Notes under the pieces: generated by a model
Databases searched by the model: none
Seen by the model: the letters and a program-made list of their open reading frames with translations, nothing else
Told to the model about the DNA's origin: nothing
Assembly (NCBI GenBank): GCA_903813345.2
Contig: CAIIXF020000002.1
Location: 30,250,926 to 30,314,925 of the forward strand
DNA: 64,000 bases
DNA from: Owenia fusiformis
Lineage: Eukaryota > Annelida > Polychaeta > Sabellida > Oweniidae
Direction: 5' to 3'
Part shown: piece by piece, positions 21,601-32,309 of the stretch
Layout of the letters: every line of letters begins with the position of its first letter
Numbering within the stretch: position 1 is the stretch's first letter
Translations under genes and position numbers: made by a program

Positions 21601-24600
21601 ACTCCTTTTAACGTTAAATTTTCAAAAAACGGGAGTTTTTACGGTACTAAATGCTTGTTTGTGTCTCATGGGTTGTGAATTAGGTTGCGTCCGATTGATT
21701 TATGATGGTTTGATGTTAGGTTGTGGCTCATTATGTTGTATTAATTCAACAGTTCGTTGCGTGATTTACTGGGTTTGGTTTATTATTGGGTTGTGTCCGA
21801 TTGGGTTGTGTTATTTTGACAGTCGATTGTGCTTTGGTTGTCATTTATCTGTTTGTGCTTGATGTGTATGATGAATGGCTGTGCGTAAAGGTGTTTTGGT
21901 TGTGTTAGATTGACAGTCGATCGTGTTTTGGTGGTCATTTATCTTGTTTTATCTGGTTGTGTTATGTTAGTTTGGTATATCCAGTTGTTCCAAATTGCTT
22001 AATGTTAATTTGACAATGAGGTGTGTTATGTGTGGATTGTGTTATGCTGGTTGGGGTTTTGCAGAATTGAGTAGCTATCGGGTTGTGACCGATTATGTTG
22101 TGTGATTTATGTTATCTCAAGTTTTAGAACGTAACTTGTTGGTTATCACCGTTTTGTTGTGTTTTGGCTCAGTTTTTACATTATAAAAGATTTATACATT
22201 TTCCTGGACGCGAAACTGAAAGAAGTGTAATTCTGATAATCAAGATCACAGACTTTGGATTTATTTACTTATTTCAACAAGACCAGTTCATCCAAGCTAA
22301 TTACGCCATGGCAACCTTGTTGGCTGCTCGAGTGTGTCAACCGCGCCAGTTTGTTGCTAGTGCACCACAGGAGTTCGATTGAAATAATTTCTTATTTAAT
22401 AACGGTAGATTTTAGTAGAAAAACGGGACGGGAGATTTTAGGGGAGAATACGGTACGGTAGTTTGTTATTTTTTACGGAAACACAAAAATTGTATGATAG
22501 ATTCCCCTCGAAGACGGGACGTTGGCAGGTCTGAGACCAATAAACACTTAATTTTCTTACCCACATGGGTGCATCTTCTGTATTAGTAGCACCGCTACTC
22601 CATTTGACAGTTTATCTGTGAAACTCATAGTTCCATATACGAAAGCCCCACTTCCCTGAAATGTACACAAAGATTTATATATTATTATATCCATAGCTAC
22701 AAGAATTTGAGGTGAATTTAAGGGTTTCAATGAAAGGAATCACACAAAAACATAGACACGGACGATTTTTGTCTTGAAAAAAACACAATATCTAACCCTT
22801 CTATCACACCAAACTAGTTCTCACTACGTTCTAGAAAACGGGCTTCAACTGTGTACGAACGGACTGGACGTAGAACCTCGAACGGGTAGGTCCTCAAGAA
22901 CTTAGAACATGCTCAAAATGTTCTCTTGGTCTCACGTTCTACGATTAGAACGAGTGACAACCTACTAACGACGATGTTTCGTACTACGAACGGAACTGTC
23001 GTACTTCAATCCTACTAGGGACGTTTTTACAACGAGTTAAACTGTCTGAGGACGTATTGAGAACGAGGTAGAACTAATTGCAAACGGGTTAAAACTGATT
23101 AAGAACGTATTTATCAACGTGTTAGCAAAAATATAGCTATCACACCAAGCAAGTTGCCACTGCGTTCTTCAAAACTGGTTTTAAACTGTGTGCGAACGGA
23201 ATGAACGTAGCTACAACGTTCTCCAGTCTGTTTACGAACTTCATGGACTTTCCCGGACGGGGAATGTGATCTAGAATTTTGAATCGACTCAAAATTCGAT
23301 GGCAACCATACCGTTCTGTAATCAGGTCATGATGACCTTCTAGACTAAGGGACGCGTTATACGACGTTGCACACCGACGTGGTGCGACCTGAACGAACTG
23401 CGAATGAGATGGACGTATTGAAGACTGTTTATGAACGAAGTAGCTAATTATTTTAGACATATTTCCCGACCACAGCCAGATTGAGCCCGTTTTACGACGT
23501 TTTCGTAGGACTGGCAAGAACGGGTAAGAACTAGTTTGGTGTGATAGGGGGGTAACTTACAGTGTTCTCCCCGATAAGATCAGCCGTCATGGAGAGAGAT
23601 GTGACAAGGATTATTGATCCTCCGGCCCCCAGAAATGCAGCAGGGGCGAACACTATCAGATTAACCTGTTTCTGAAGGAATGAGAATCCCACACAGCCCC
23701 CTACCGTACAGATAACCCCCAGCATATAGGCACCCTGAAATACATAGAGGTTATTTAATGGGAGGTTTTTGATACAGGATATATCTGAGGGAAATACAAT
23801 ATATCCACTCGAGAGACCATAGGGACCGAGGGTTGATATATTGTATTCACCGAAGGATATATCCTGTATCAAAAATCGAGCATTTAATAATTGATTTATA
23901 GCCTTAGTAGATTATGAGGATTAAGTGTGCATTGAATGTTATATAGAACCTAATGTAATTATTGCAAATGATAATAACAATCAAAAAATGAATATTTTAT
24001 CTCAATTTGAAGTTCTTAACATTTATTGTTTTTTTAAACTCAACAGCTTTTAATATTTTACAGTATATGAAATTAATATCACTCCAATATAGTCAAAAAG
24101 CAACAAACGAAATTCCCAGGGATTGCTGATAAGCGGGTCACATGATATATATATTTCCATCTTATATTTCCCGCTTAGCTCAGTTGGAGATATACAGGGC
24201 GTATTAAAAAAACGCAACAAGAAGTTATCCAGTAAAATCACAAAACCAGTGTTGACTACATCAATTTAATTCAATGTACCATAAAGCCACGTCTCTCCTC
24301 TTTGCAATGGTATGTCATTCATTCACATGTGGTAATGATTGGGTGAGAAATCCTTCCATTTGCACAGTGGGTCAAAATAGGCCCTGCTCCAAGTTTTAGA
24401 TATTGCAAAAATCAGTACAAGGGCTAAGTGCCAATGGAAGTTCCCCTGACTTGAATTGTTGTGACTTTTTCTTTTGGAGCTATCTCAGGAGCATCTGTGC
24501 TCACAATTCCTCCACCAGATATTGCAAAACTTCGAGAAAAAATTGCCCATGGGCTGCTTTTCTCTGATTTAACCCACAGATGACTCAGGGCTGAACCATG

Positions 24601-27600
24601 CATAACATGGACAGATGAGCGCATCTTTATGTGCAAGGAAGTGGTGGCAATTTGGAGGGGATATAGGATGTATTCTTGCAAGAGTATGAGTATGAACACT
24701 TTATACTGTCTCTGCCACACCTGTCACACCTCCTTCAAATAGCCCCTATGTCACTTGTACTGACTTTTGCAATGTTTAAAACTTAAGTCCGAGCTGAATT
24801 TTACCCCACTTTGCAAAATTAATGATTTTTCGGACAGTCATGACTCCCTGTGAATGAATGATATTCCATTGCAAAGAGGAGTAATTTTGCTTTTTGGTAC
24901 ATTGAATGAAAAGGATGCAGTCAGCATTGGTTTTATGTTTTCTTGCAATGTTGCATAGCGCTCCGTACACTGATTTTTGCGATGTTTATAACTTGGTCCC
25001 AAGCTAATTTTGGCCCACTTTGCAAATGGAATGATTACTCGCCCAACCATGACCAAATATCAATGAATGATATATCATTGTAAAGAGGAGACATGTGGCT
25101 TTATTGTTCATTGAATGAAATCAATGCTGTTATCACTGGTTTTGTGCTTTTCCGAGATAACATTCTGTTGCGTTTTTTTTTATACGCACTGTATATATCA
25201 CCCGCTCACCTCAGATATCGATTATATTCCCATATGTTATTTACCTATAACACTACTAAGTAAAGGATAAAATTGTATACATGATATTGTATTATTTTTG
25301 AAAGATCCATGACATAAGTTCATTCCTTTACCTGTTTAATTACTATCCAGTATCCACAGTCTTGATATGAACTATGTATATTTCAATTTTCGAATTTATA
25401 TGTAACATCAATTTCACAAATGTTTTTTTCTGAGATTCACGAAGATTTAAGAAATATTCTTGTGAAAGTCAAAGAGTACTATATGTTAGCTATTTCAGAT
25501 AATCATGCAAGAATTGGGATGGTTTCCCTTATTATGAATAAAATAGATACTATACCTTCGACCCGACTACGTAATTAACAGGCTTCATGAGGAACGAAGA
25601 GATAAACCCGCTGATATATACAATCAGTGGTACAATGGCGATGTAATGTTTCTTCAAGCTTAGCGTGTATGTAAGGTACATAGGCAAGTAGATTTGGGAT
25701 ATATTCACTACCAGTCTTGTAAACATGTAGAGAAGACCGATCTGAAATAAAGAATATGATGAATTAATACAAATTCCAGCCACCTTCCTCTAGCTACATC
25801 TAACCCTACTATCACACCAAACTAGTTCTCACTACGTTCTCGAAAACGGGCTTAAACTGTGCACGAACGGATTTGACGTACTATGAACCCACTAAGAACT
25901 TACTCACTTCGAGAGCCATGTTAGATTTTGAAACTTATGGCTCTCAAACGGAGAAGTGAACAGCTGATCAATAGTGACCTTTGAAATTGAATTAAGTCGA
26001 TCCGCGGCTTACTTTTGGTCTCTAACTGTGTCTTACATCAGTATCATCAATCCGTGTAAGTATTGGAGCGCTGGAGTACTTCTTTTTCGATCAAGACTTG
26101 TAAATTGTTCATCGAGTTAAAGTTTTACAGACCTATTTCCAATATGGCGGTTTGCTAGGTGCGAGATACGCAACGAACGAAATGAATTTTGAGAATTAGT
26201 TAGGTTCGGACAACCTCCGGAGATTTACGAAAATGTCCGAGCAGAAACCGCCATATTGGAATTTGGCAGTAAAACGATTCACTCGACTAACGAATTACAA
26301 GTCTTGATCGAAAAAGAAGTACTCCAGCGCTCCAATACTTACACGGATTGATGATACTGATGTAAGACACAGTTAGAGACCAAAAGTAAGCCGCGGATCG
26401 ACTTAATTCGATTTCAAAGGTCACGATCATTGAGCTGTCCAAATGCTCCGTGGGAAAGCTATTATATCAAAATCCAAATAGCTTTCGCAGGAAGTAACTA
26501 AGAACCGTTTGGGATTTGTTTACAAACTTCATAAAACTACTCGAACGAGTAGGTCCTCGAGAACTTAGAGCATGTTCAACATTTTCTGGTGATCGTCACG
26601 TACGAGTGACAACGTACTTAAGACGACCTGGACATACTACGAACGGAAGTGTCGTACTTCAATCGTACTAGGGACGTGTTATGACGTTGTGTAGGCAGGC
26701 GTAAATTGCAGCCGTGAGTACCCCAATCAGGAAAATAAGGGATTAAAAATGCGTAATGCACGGATTAGGGACACGACACGATGTCTACTATTTTAGAACG
26801 AGTTCAACCGTATGGAAATTTGGTGGATAATTCAGTTACATATAAGGACGTATTGAGAACGAGGTACAACTTGTCAACTGGTTTAAACTGATTAAGGACG
26901 TCATATAACTACTTGGATACATTGTGTAGACGAGACGAATGCACAATTTAACCCGATCTTAACTTAATACCGACGTACTGCAGACGGAATAAAGACGAGG
27001 TGAACGTATTAAAAACTGCTTATAAACAATTTAACAAAAATAGCTATCACACCAGAACAAGTTGTCACTGCGTTCTTCAAAACGTTGCCGAATCGGTTTC
27101 AAATTGTGTGCGAACTGAATGAACGTAGCTACAACGTTCTAGGGTCTGTTTACGAACTTCATGAACTTTAATTTCCCGGACGGGGAATGTGATTTAGAAT
27201 TTTGAATCGATTCAAAATTCGATGGCGACCATACCGTTCTGTAATCAGGTCATGATGACCTTTTAGACTAAGGAACTCGTTATACGACGTTGACACCGAC
27301 GTGGTGCGACCTGAACGAAGTTGCAAATAAGATGGACGTATTGAAGACTGTTTAATGAACGAAGTAGCTAATTATTTTAGACATATTTCCCGACCACAGC
27401 CAGATTGGGCCTGTTTTACGATGTTTTCGTAGGACTGGCAAGAACGAGGAAGAACTAGTTTGGTGTGATAGGGGGGTTAAAATGAATTTTGAAGAAATTT
27501 GGGTGGAGACTTTTTGCATTTTTCGAAAATGAGGACAACATCTGGAGAGAGCTAGCACCCTCGTCGACCACCCCCCCCCAGCCCAAAAAACAACTAAAAA

Positions 27601-30600
27601 ACAATTACAATGGAACTCAAGCAGTTATTTGATACCTGGTATAATTGTCGCTGTTTGAGCCAATCTGTAACTGTTAAACACTTTCTGACTTTTAGCTGTC
27701 CATTAATGAAAGGTATTTTCTCCTCATCAGTATCCTCAAAGGCAGAATATGAGCTCCGAGGCGTATGAGGCTCCTTATCTTCTTCAGATCCCTCATGATT
27801 GTGTTCCTTAACCCCAATATGAAAGATAATGCTAAATACTGCACCCAGTCCTACCACAACAAATGTGATATCCTGAAAAGCATCAGAAATTATAATTATA
27901 ATTTGAAATTGCAGCTATAACACAGCGTAAACAGCATTCATTCAATATTGATAAGCGAGATGACCTATCAATAAAAATTACACTTGTATTTTGAAAGTTG
28001 AAAGGTTTCTTTGTGATTTTATACAAATGTGAAACATTAAATGAAAATGTGCTACCTCTAAACAAGCGGTGTGGGTATCCTTAAAGTGACAAATATCCGC
28101 AACGCTTGTTTAGAGGTAGGTCATATCCGATAAATGTTTTAAATTTTTTAATTCACACAGAAATGACTTTCAAAATGCAAAAATATTTTTTTATCGAGAG
28201 GTCATGGCGACCATCAATACTGAATATAAGAGTTTAAACGGTTTATTAAAGCGGCAATTTCGAATTATTTGCTTTGGAGAAAGGATGAATTCTTAGTGTG
28301 TCATTAAGGAATGAAGTATATACAACTATGGACACATTTCCCCTTTATTAGATGTCCTATACAAATGGGTTAATATAATTGAGCACCCAACGTGCCTTAG
28401 TTTATGAAATATCACAAATTCAAAAATGACCGTTAAAGTCTGTACCGTGTTCTCAGTAATGGCGGATATTTTTTTATTTTATTTATTTATTATTGCTACT
28501 AACTCGATAAAACGCCTGGGCTGGCTTGAACTGTCTAATATGGTCCTAGCCAGGATAATTATATCAGTTCCTGTCAGATTAATACGGGGAGCTGTTTCTA
28601 CCGCAGGTTTATGCCCTATGGTGTCTGTGTGAGATAATAGAATAGGTGAAAGTACACATCCCCGTTTAAGGCCAGATTCAACTCCGAACCATTATTCACT
28701 GACAAAATTCCAAATATAACTTTGTTTTTGACACATGCATATACATTTTCAATACACGCCTGGCCTGACCCTGGATTTCTTTCTTTCAGAGAGATATGAA
28801 AATATATTTCACGATCAATAACGTCGAAAGCTTTAGATATGGAACAGAGGGTAAGAATCCAAATATTTAGCAGCTACAGTTTTTAAAAAATCCACTAGAG
28901 TTTTTAAAGAACCTACCGCAGAAGCTGGCATTTTTCAGTTTTCAGAATCTACTGCAAAAGCTACAGTTTTTGAAAAATCTACCTCAAATACTACTGCTTT
29001 TCAAAAATCTATCGTAAAAACTACCCTTTTTCTAAAATTTACCGCAAAAACTGCTGCTATTTTTAAAGGAATACTTTTAAAAAAAATCTTCGCACTTCGC
29101 AACTACCGTTCTATCTAAAATTAACTCTAAAACAACCGTTTTTCAAATCGACTGCATAAACTACCATTTTTCTAAAACTCCCGCAAAATACATGTTTCTC
29201 CCGCATCTTAAAAAAATACCAGAAAAACTATCGGATTTGGGAAAAAATCGATCGCAAAAGTACCGAAATTAAAAAATATACAGGCATAAAAATTTGATTG
29301 AACTGGCTATGATTATTGACTTACTCTGAATTTTGATGTGTCTTGGCTGGACAAGGTGCCCTTTACGTCCACAACATCATTAGCATTGTCTGTTTGGTGG
29401 ATGCCCAACATCAACCATGTGATGAGATAAACCAACAGGTTTGAGATCACAGTGAATGCATACCTACAAACATACTCCGGAACTATAAAAATTACATCAT
29501 AACACATAGATGGCATAAAGTTTAGTGGATTGGACTACAACGTAAAGTGAGACAGTTTGAAAAGGTAAGGTATTTGAAGCAAGAATTCTAACTTAGGCAA
29601 ATGCCTCTACTGTCTTTGTACAGGTACAGGCCTGAGTAAAATGGGTCACATCACTTGCTTCCGCTGTCATAGTAAGCATATTCAGATATCACATGAAAGC
29701 CCCAAAATATCGAAAGTTGAAAAAAGACATGCATAAATGTACTAGTATATGATAGTAAACATTTAATCTATATGTATAATATATATCACATTTAATCTTT
29801 AAAAAATTCTAATACCCTACCTAATTGCACTCTCCTGTGAGTTAGAGGTCAGATCTGGTATGAGAGAGAGATGGAATATTTGTGTTGATGCCCATCCAAA
29901 TTGGAAAATGACAACAAAGAAATGATCATACCCTACCTTATTGCATTTAGTTCAACTCTCTCCTGTGAGTTAGAGGTCAGATCTAGTATGAGAGAGAGAT
30001 GGAATATTTGTGTTGATGCCCATCCAAATTGGAAAATGACAACAAAGAAATGATCATACCCTACCTTATTGCATTTAGTTCAACTCTCTCCTGTGAGTTA
30101 GAGGTCAGATCTGGTATGAGAGAGAGATGGAATATTTGTGTTGATGCCCATCCAAATTGGAAAATGACAACAAAGAAATGATCATACCCTACCTTATTGC
30201 ATTTAGTTCAACTCTCTCCTGTGAGTTAGAGGTCAGATCTAGTATGAGAGAGAGTTGTGTTGATGCCCATCCAAATTGGAAAATGACAACAAAGAAATGA
30301 TCATACCCTACCTTATTGCATTTAGTTCAACTCTCTCCTGTGAGTTAGAGGTCAGATCTGGTATGAGAGAGAGATGGGATATTTGTGTTGATGCCCATCC
30401 AAATTGGAAAATGACAACAAAGGGGGAGTAATAAATAAACTGGGCCCACTTGGCGGAATGTTCACACGAAATACACGCATTGAAGAGGAATGGGAAGCTG
30501 CAGATACAACAAATTGTACCTGCAAATACAATGAAAAAAACATAATCTGCAAGTACAATAAAAATAAAATTGAGATGTAACATATTGCACCTGAAAGTGA

Positions 30601-31688
30601 AATGAAAATATATATAAGATACAATATATTTGCAAGTACAATCGAAATGTACATAAGGTAAAAAATAACCTCCAAGTACAACGGTAATAAACATAAGATA
30701 CAACATATTGTACCTGCAAGCATGGAAGATGGAAATATACATACGATACAAAATATATGTATCAACAACTACAATGAAACTATACATAAAATGCAACAGA
30801 TTTTACCTGCATGTAGATTGAAAATATAACATAAAAACAATAGATTGTACTAACTCGAAAATATACATGTGCATAAGTTTGTGATCTCATCAATCAAGGG
30901 CATCATGGCGTAGAGTGCAGTGTTTGTTAGTTGAAGAGTTGCATAATGGCATGATAATGTAATCTGATCTCATTAATTGTCCATTAAGATCACAATAACT
31001 GTATCGTACCTAATGTTTTTTCTAGATCATGTGAACGATGCGCTAATTGCTTGTTCAAAGGGTTATTGAATAAGAATTTTTATTTGATCTCATCAACTAC
31101 CCGTTAACATCATAATTACTGTACCTAATGTTTTTTTGTAGAGTATGTCAACTATTTGCTAATTGTTTGAAAGGGTTATTGGATAAGAATTTTAATTTGA
31201 TCTCATCAATTTTCCATTAACATCGTAAATACTGTACCTAATGTTTTATTCTAGAGAATGTCAACTACAGGGTGGTATATGTCAATTGTTTGAAAGGGTT
31301 ATTGGATATGAATTTCAATTTGATCTCATCAACTGCCCATTAACATCGTCATTATGGTACCTAAGGTTTTTTCTAGGGCATAGCTACTTCGTTGAATAGG
31401 ATATAATATCTCACCAAGCAAATGCCAACTTTTTCTTTTCCCATATCCGCAAAATCCATTTGTTCTATCTGACTCGAATCCGATAAATGGTGTAAAAACT
31501 GCATCACTGACTTGTCCAATCAACATCAAGTTCCCAGCAAGGACATTGTTAAATCCGATAACAAAATGAAGGTACACAAGTAGGTAACTGAACCACATTG
31601 ATGCGAGGAGGTCGTTTAACACGTGGCCGACACCATACGACAACTTTGTCACCCATGGTAGCTTTTGTGACCTTTGATCACTCATCAT
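18665..31688 (-). CDS. MFSD12: MFSD12, lysosomal/melanosomal major facilitator transporter
   Basis: MFSD12 is a 12-helix MFS protein needed for cysteine import into lysosomes and melanosomes. Nine minus-strand exons, all GT-AG and in phase, give 513 residues (human 480): 31688-31415, 30519-30312, 29463-29325, 27872-27636, 25741-25556, 23734-23561, 22655-22561, 19146-19007, 18753-18665. Matches to the human protein run throughout: [124 protein letters not shown] and [21 protein letters not shown] charged loop after helix 6 ([12 protein letters not shown]) is typical. The first ATG of MMSDQRS is chosen because it places the conserved block where expected. Introns carry many transposons; exon 6 is hemmed in by two. 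Confidence 0.95.
19380..19800. repeat. Large imperfect palindrome in MFSD12 intron
   Basis: Arms of about 200 bp meet near 19595. TGTCCGCTGTGACGGAGCA at the centre-left is inverted as TGCTCCGTTACAGCGGACA. Outer parts pair too (GGTACCATT-like CCATTTCTTTTTTAACTT against AAGTTAAAGAAGAAATGG). A solo TTGTCCGCTGTGACGGAGC copy lies at 19204. Foldback-type element, no coding sequence. Confidence 0.85.
19884..20508. mobile_element. Mariner-like MITE, TIR CAGGGTGGGCCCAAAAA
   Basis: The left end ACAGGGTGGGCCCAAAAA followed by ACAAGTTTAAAGATGAAT is inverted at the right as ATTCATCTTTTAGTTCGAAC then TTTTTGGCCCACCTTA. TA dinucleotides flank. No transposase; about 620 bp. Confidence 0.75.
20690..20855 (+). 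repeat. Degenerate ~36 bp minisatellite
   Basis: Units of the kind TTTTTGCGGTAGAATTT with a variable A-rich spacer. An opposite-strand relative lies at 28860-29270. Confidence 0.6.
20856..21610. repeat. ~750 bp palindromic foldback element
   Basis: Arms of roughly 330 bp meet near 21230. Paired anchors: GGTATCGATATTGAGAAC against GTTCTCCATATCGATACC, TCTTTCCGAACCTTGTTGGA against TCCAATGAGGTTCGGAAAGA, and TTTTTAGACCTCTCAATA against TATTGAGAGACCTAAA. Non-coding, within the MFSD12 intron between exons 8 and 7. Confidence 0.85.
21640..22170 (+). repeat. Degenerate GGTTGTG-rich repeat tract
   Basis: GGTTGTGTCCGATTGGGTTG-like and GACAGTCGATTGTG-like blocks recur with variable spacing. Old minisatellite; open frames in it are artefacts. 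Confidence 0.55.
22795..23550. mobile_element. TIR element (CTATCACACCAAACTAGTTC ends), copy 1
   Basis: The left TIR CTATCACACCAAACTAGTTC is inverted at the right end GAACTAGTTTGGTGTGATAG, followed by GGGGGG. The interior holds a degenerate second copy of the end motif (CTATCACACCAAGCAAGTTG at about 23138) and GAACG/ACGT-rich text. It ends about 8 nt inside the intron from the splice donor of MFSD12 exon 6. No transposase. Ends with CCC and possible TTAA/TAA flanks hint at a piggyBac-type relation, but this is unproven. Confidence 0.8.
23760..23881. mobile_element. 122 bp palindromic MITE with 7 bp target duplication
   Basis: Left arm GAGGTTTTTGATACAGGATA pairs with TATCCTGTATCAAAAATCGA at the right. 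The loop holds CTCGAGAGACCATAGGGACC. ATTTAAT flanks both sides exactly (23753-23759 and 23882-23888). It sits about 20 nt upstream of the splice acceptor of MFSD12 exon 6. Confidence 0.85.
24196..25193 (+). mobile_element. Decayed Tc1/mariner element with transposase remnant
   Basis: The TIR ACAGGGCGTATTAAAAAAAC followed by GCAACA is inverted at the right as TGTTGCGTTTTTTTTTATAC then GCACTGT, with TA on both sides. Subterminal inverted repeats extend about 200 bp (CTCCTCTTTGCAATG against CATTGTAAAGAGGAG). In the middle the + strand reads [20 protein letters not shown], like the block around the last catalytic Asp of mariner-type transposases, then breaks up with several stops. The rest of the transposase is missing. 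It lies in MFSD12 intron 5. Confidence 0.75.
25803..27475. mobile_element. TIR element (CTATCACACCAAACTAGTTC ends), copy 2 with nested foldback
   Basis: Same ends and interior as copy 1, including the internal CTATCACACCAGAACAAGTT motif near 27044, but about 900 bp longer. The extra length is mostly a nested foldback at 25905-26460. Same orientation as copy 1. Located in MFSD12 intron 4. Confidence 0.8.
25905..26460. mobile_element. Foldback element nested in TIR element copy 2
   Basis: Two ~190 bp arms: AAGTCGATCCGCGGCTTACT through GTACTTCTTTTTCGATCAAG, inverted as CTTGATCGAAAAAGAAGTAC through AGTAAGCCGCGGATCGACTT. The pairing is close to perfect. A central spacer of about 90 bp contains CCAATATGGCGGTTT, paired with AAACCGCCATATTGG. 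Its arms are more alike than other foldbacks here, so it is probably young. Confidence 0.85.
28052..28119. repeat. Short hairpin (ACCTCTAAACAAGCG arms)
   Basis: ACCTCTAAACAAGCG pairs perfectly with CGCTTGTTTAGAGGT across about 35 nt. Within MFSD12 intron 3. Confidence 0.8.
28470..28860 (-). mobile_element. LINE reverse transcriptase fragment
   Basis: On the minus strand, [19 protein letters not shown] matches the RT block FxKAFDxVDRxxL, and [18 protein letters not shown] matches GLxQGCVLSPLLF. The two lie in different frames, so the coding sequence is broken by at least one frameshift. No ends are recognisable. The clade is uncertain. Confidence 0.75.
28861..29270 (-). repeat. Degenerate ~36 bp minisatellite
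   Basis: Repeats of the CTACAGTTTTTGAAAAATCT kind, opposite in orientation to those at 20690-20855. Non-coding, in MFSD12 intron 3. Confidence 0.65.
29811..30440 (-). repeat. MFSD12: 128 bp tandem array duplicating the MFSD12 exon 2 splice donor (5 copies)
   Basis: Each unit is the last 107 nt of exon 2 plus the first 21 nt of its intron (GTAGGGTATGATC). The anchor TCTCCTGTGA falls at 29831, 29959, 30087, 30215 and 30334. One interval is 119 because of a 9 bp deletion. The copy at 30312-30440 is part of the true exon; four follow in the intron, each with its own AAG|GTAGGG donor. Reading past the first donor meets TAG at once. Confidence 0.95.
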
Positions 31689-31974
31689 GGGTTTCAATCT
31701 CAATGATCTTAAAAGAAGCTACTCACACCAAGCTTCCTGTAAACAGAAAACAGACGTTAATACTAAGTAGAAAATAACCTCCTAACCATAAATTCCATCG
31801 TTTTATATGAAAAATGGTATGGTACATATAGTTTTAAAAAAAATAAGGAAAGCAATATAACATTAGATTCCTGGAGAATGGTGGTAGGTTGACAAGTCTG
31901 TAAAAATATTTGTAGACCTTCAAAGACATTTAACCATATGATTCTGAGAATATAGACCAGCGTTTTTTTTCTTG

Positions 31975-32280
31975 TTCAACGCAGCAGAAGTAATACGAAA
32001 CCTCAAACATATCAATAAAGAAGACGTGACTGCCAATAAATCCTAAATAGTACGAGGAGTATGTGGTGTCTTTTGGACATCGCTGATATGTATAGCAAGA
32101 GATGGAGATTTGAGTTCCATCCGGGAAAATGTGTAGTTCTTAGGTTTGGTCCAAACAAAAATGTTATTTGTGAATGCAAATTAGGAGGTGAAATTCTTTA
32201 AATAGAAAGAGCTGTTTCAGATGTTGGCATACCTTTAGGCAAAAGTTCAGATCACGCATCAAATTTGATAAAACCACTCG
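31975..32280 (+). mobile_element. LINE reverse transcriptase fragment
   Basis: The + strand reads DIADMYSKRWRFEFHPGKCV, then VLRFGPNK and, after a stop, AVSDVGIPLGKSSDHAS. This resembles the region of non-LTR RTs after the YADD box. 5' and 3' ends are missing. It abuts the partial exon 2 copy. Confidence 0.65.
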
Positions 32281-32309
32281 GATGGCTAGTATCTGTTAAA
32301 GCGCGAATC

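Noticed and set aside
22164-22461. Small open frames in an MFSD12 intron
   Set aside because: No domain, no splice context and only ordinary length for chance in this composition.
30308-30796. 162-residue open frame as its own gene
   Set aside because: Its C-terminal two fifths are MFSD12 exon 2; the N-terminal part is intron read through a hydrophobic AT-rich stretch.
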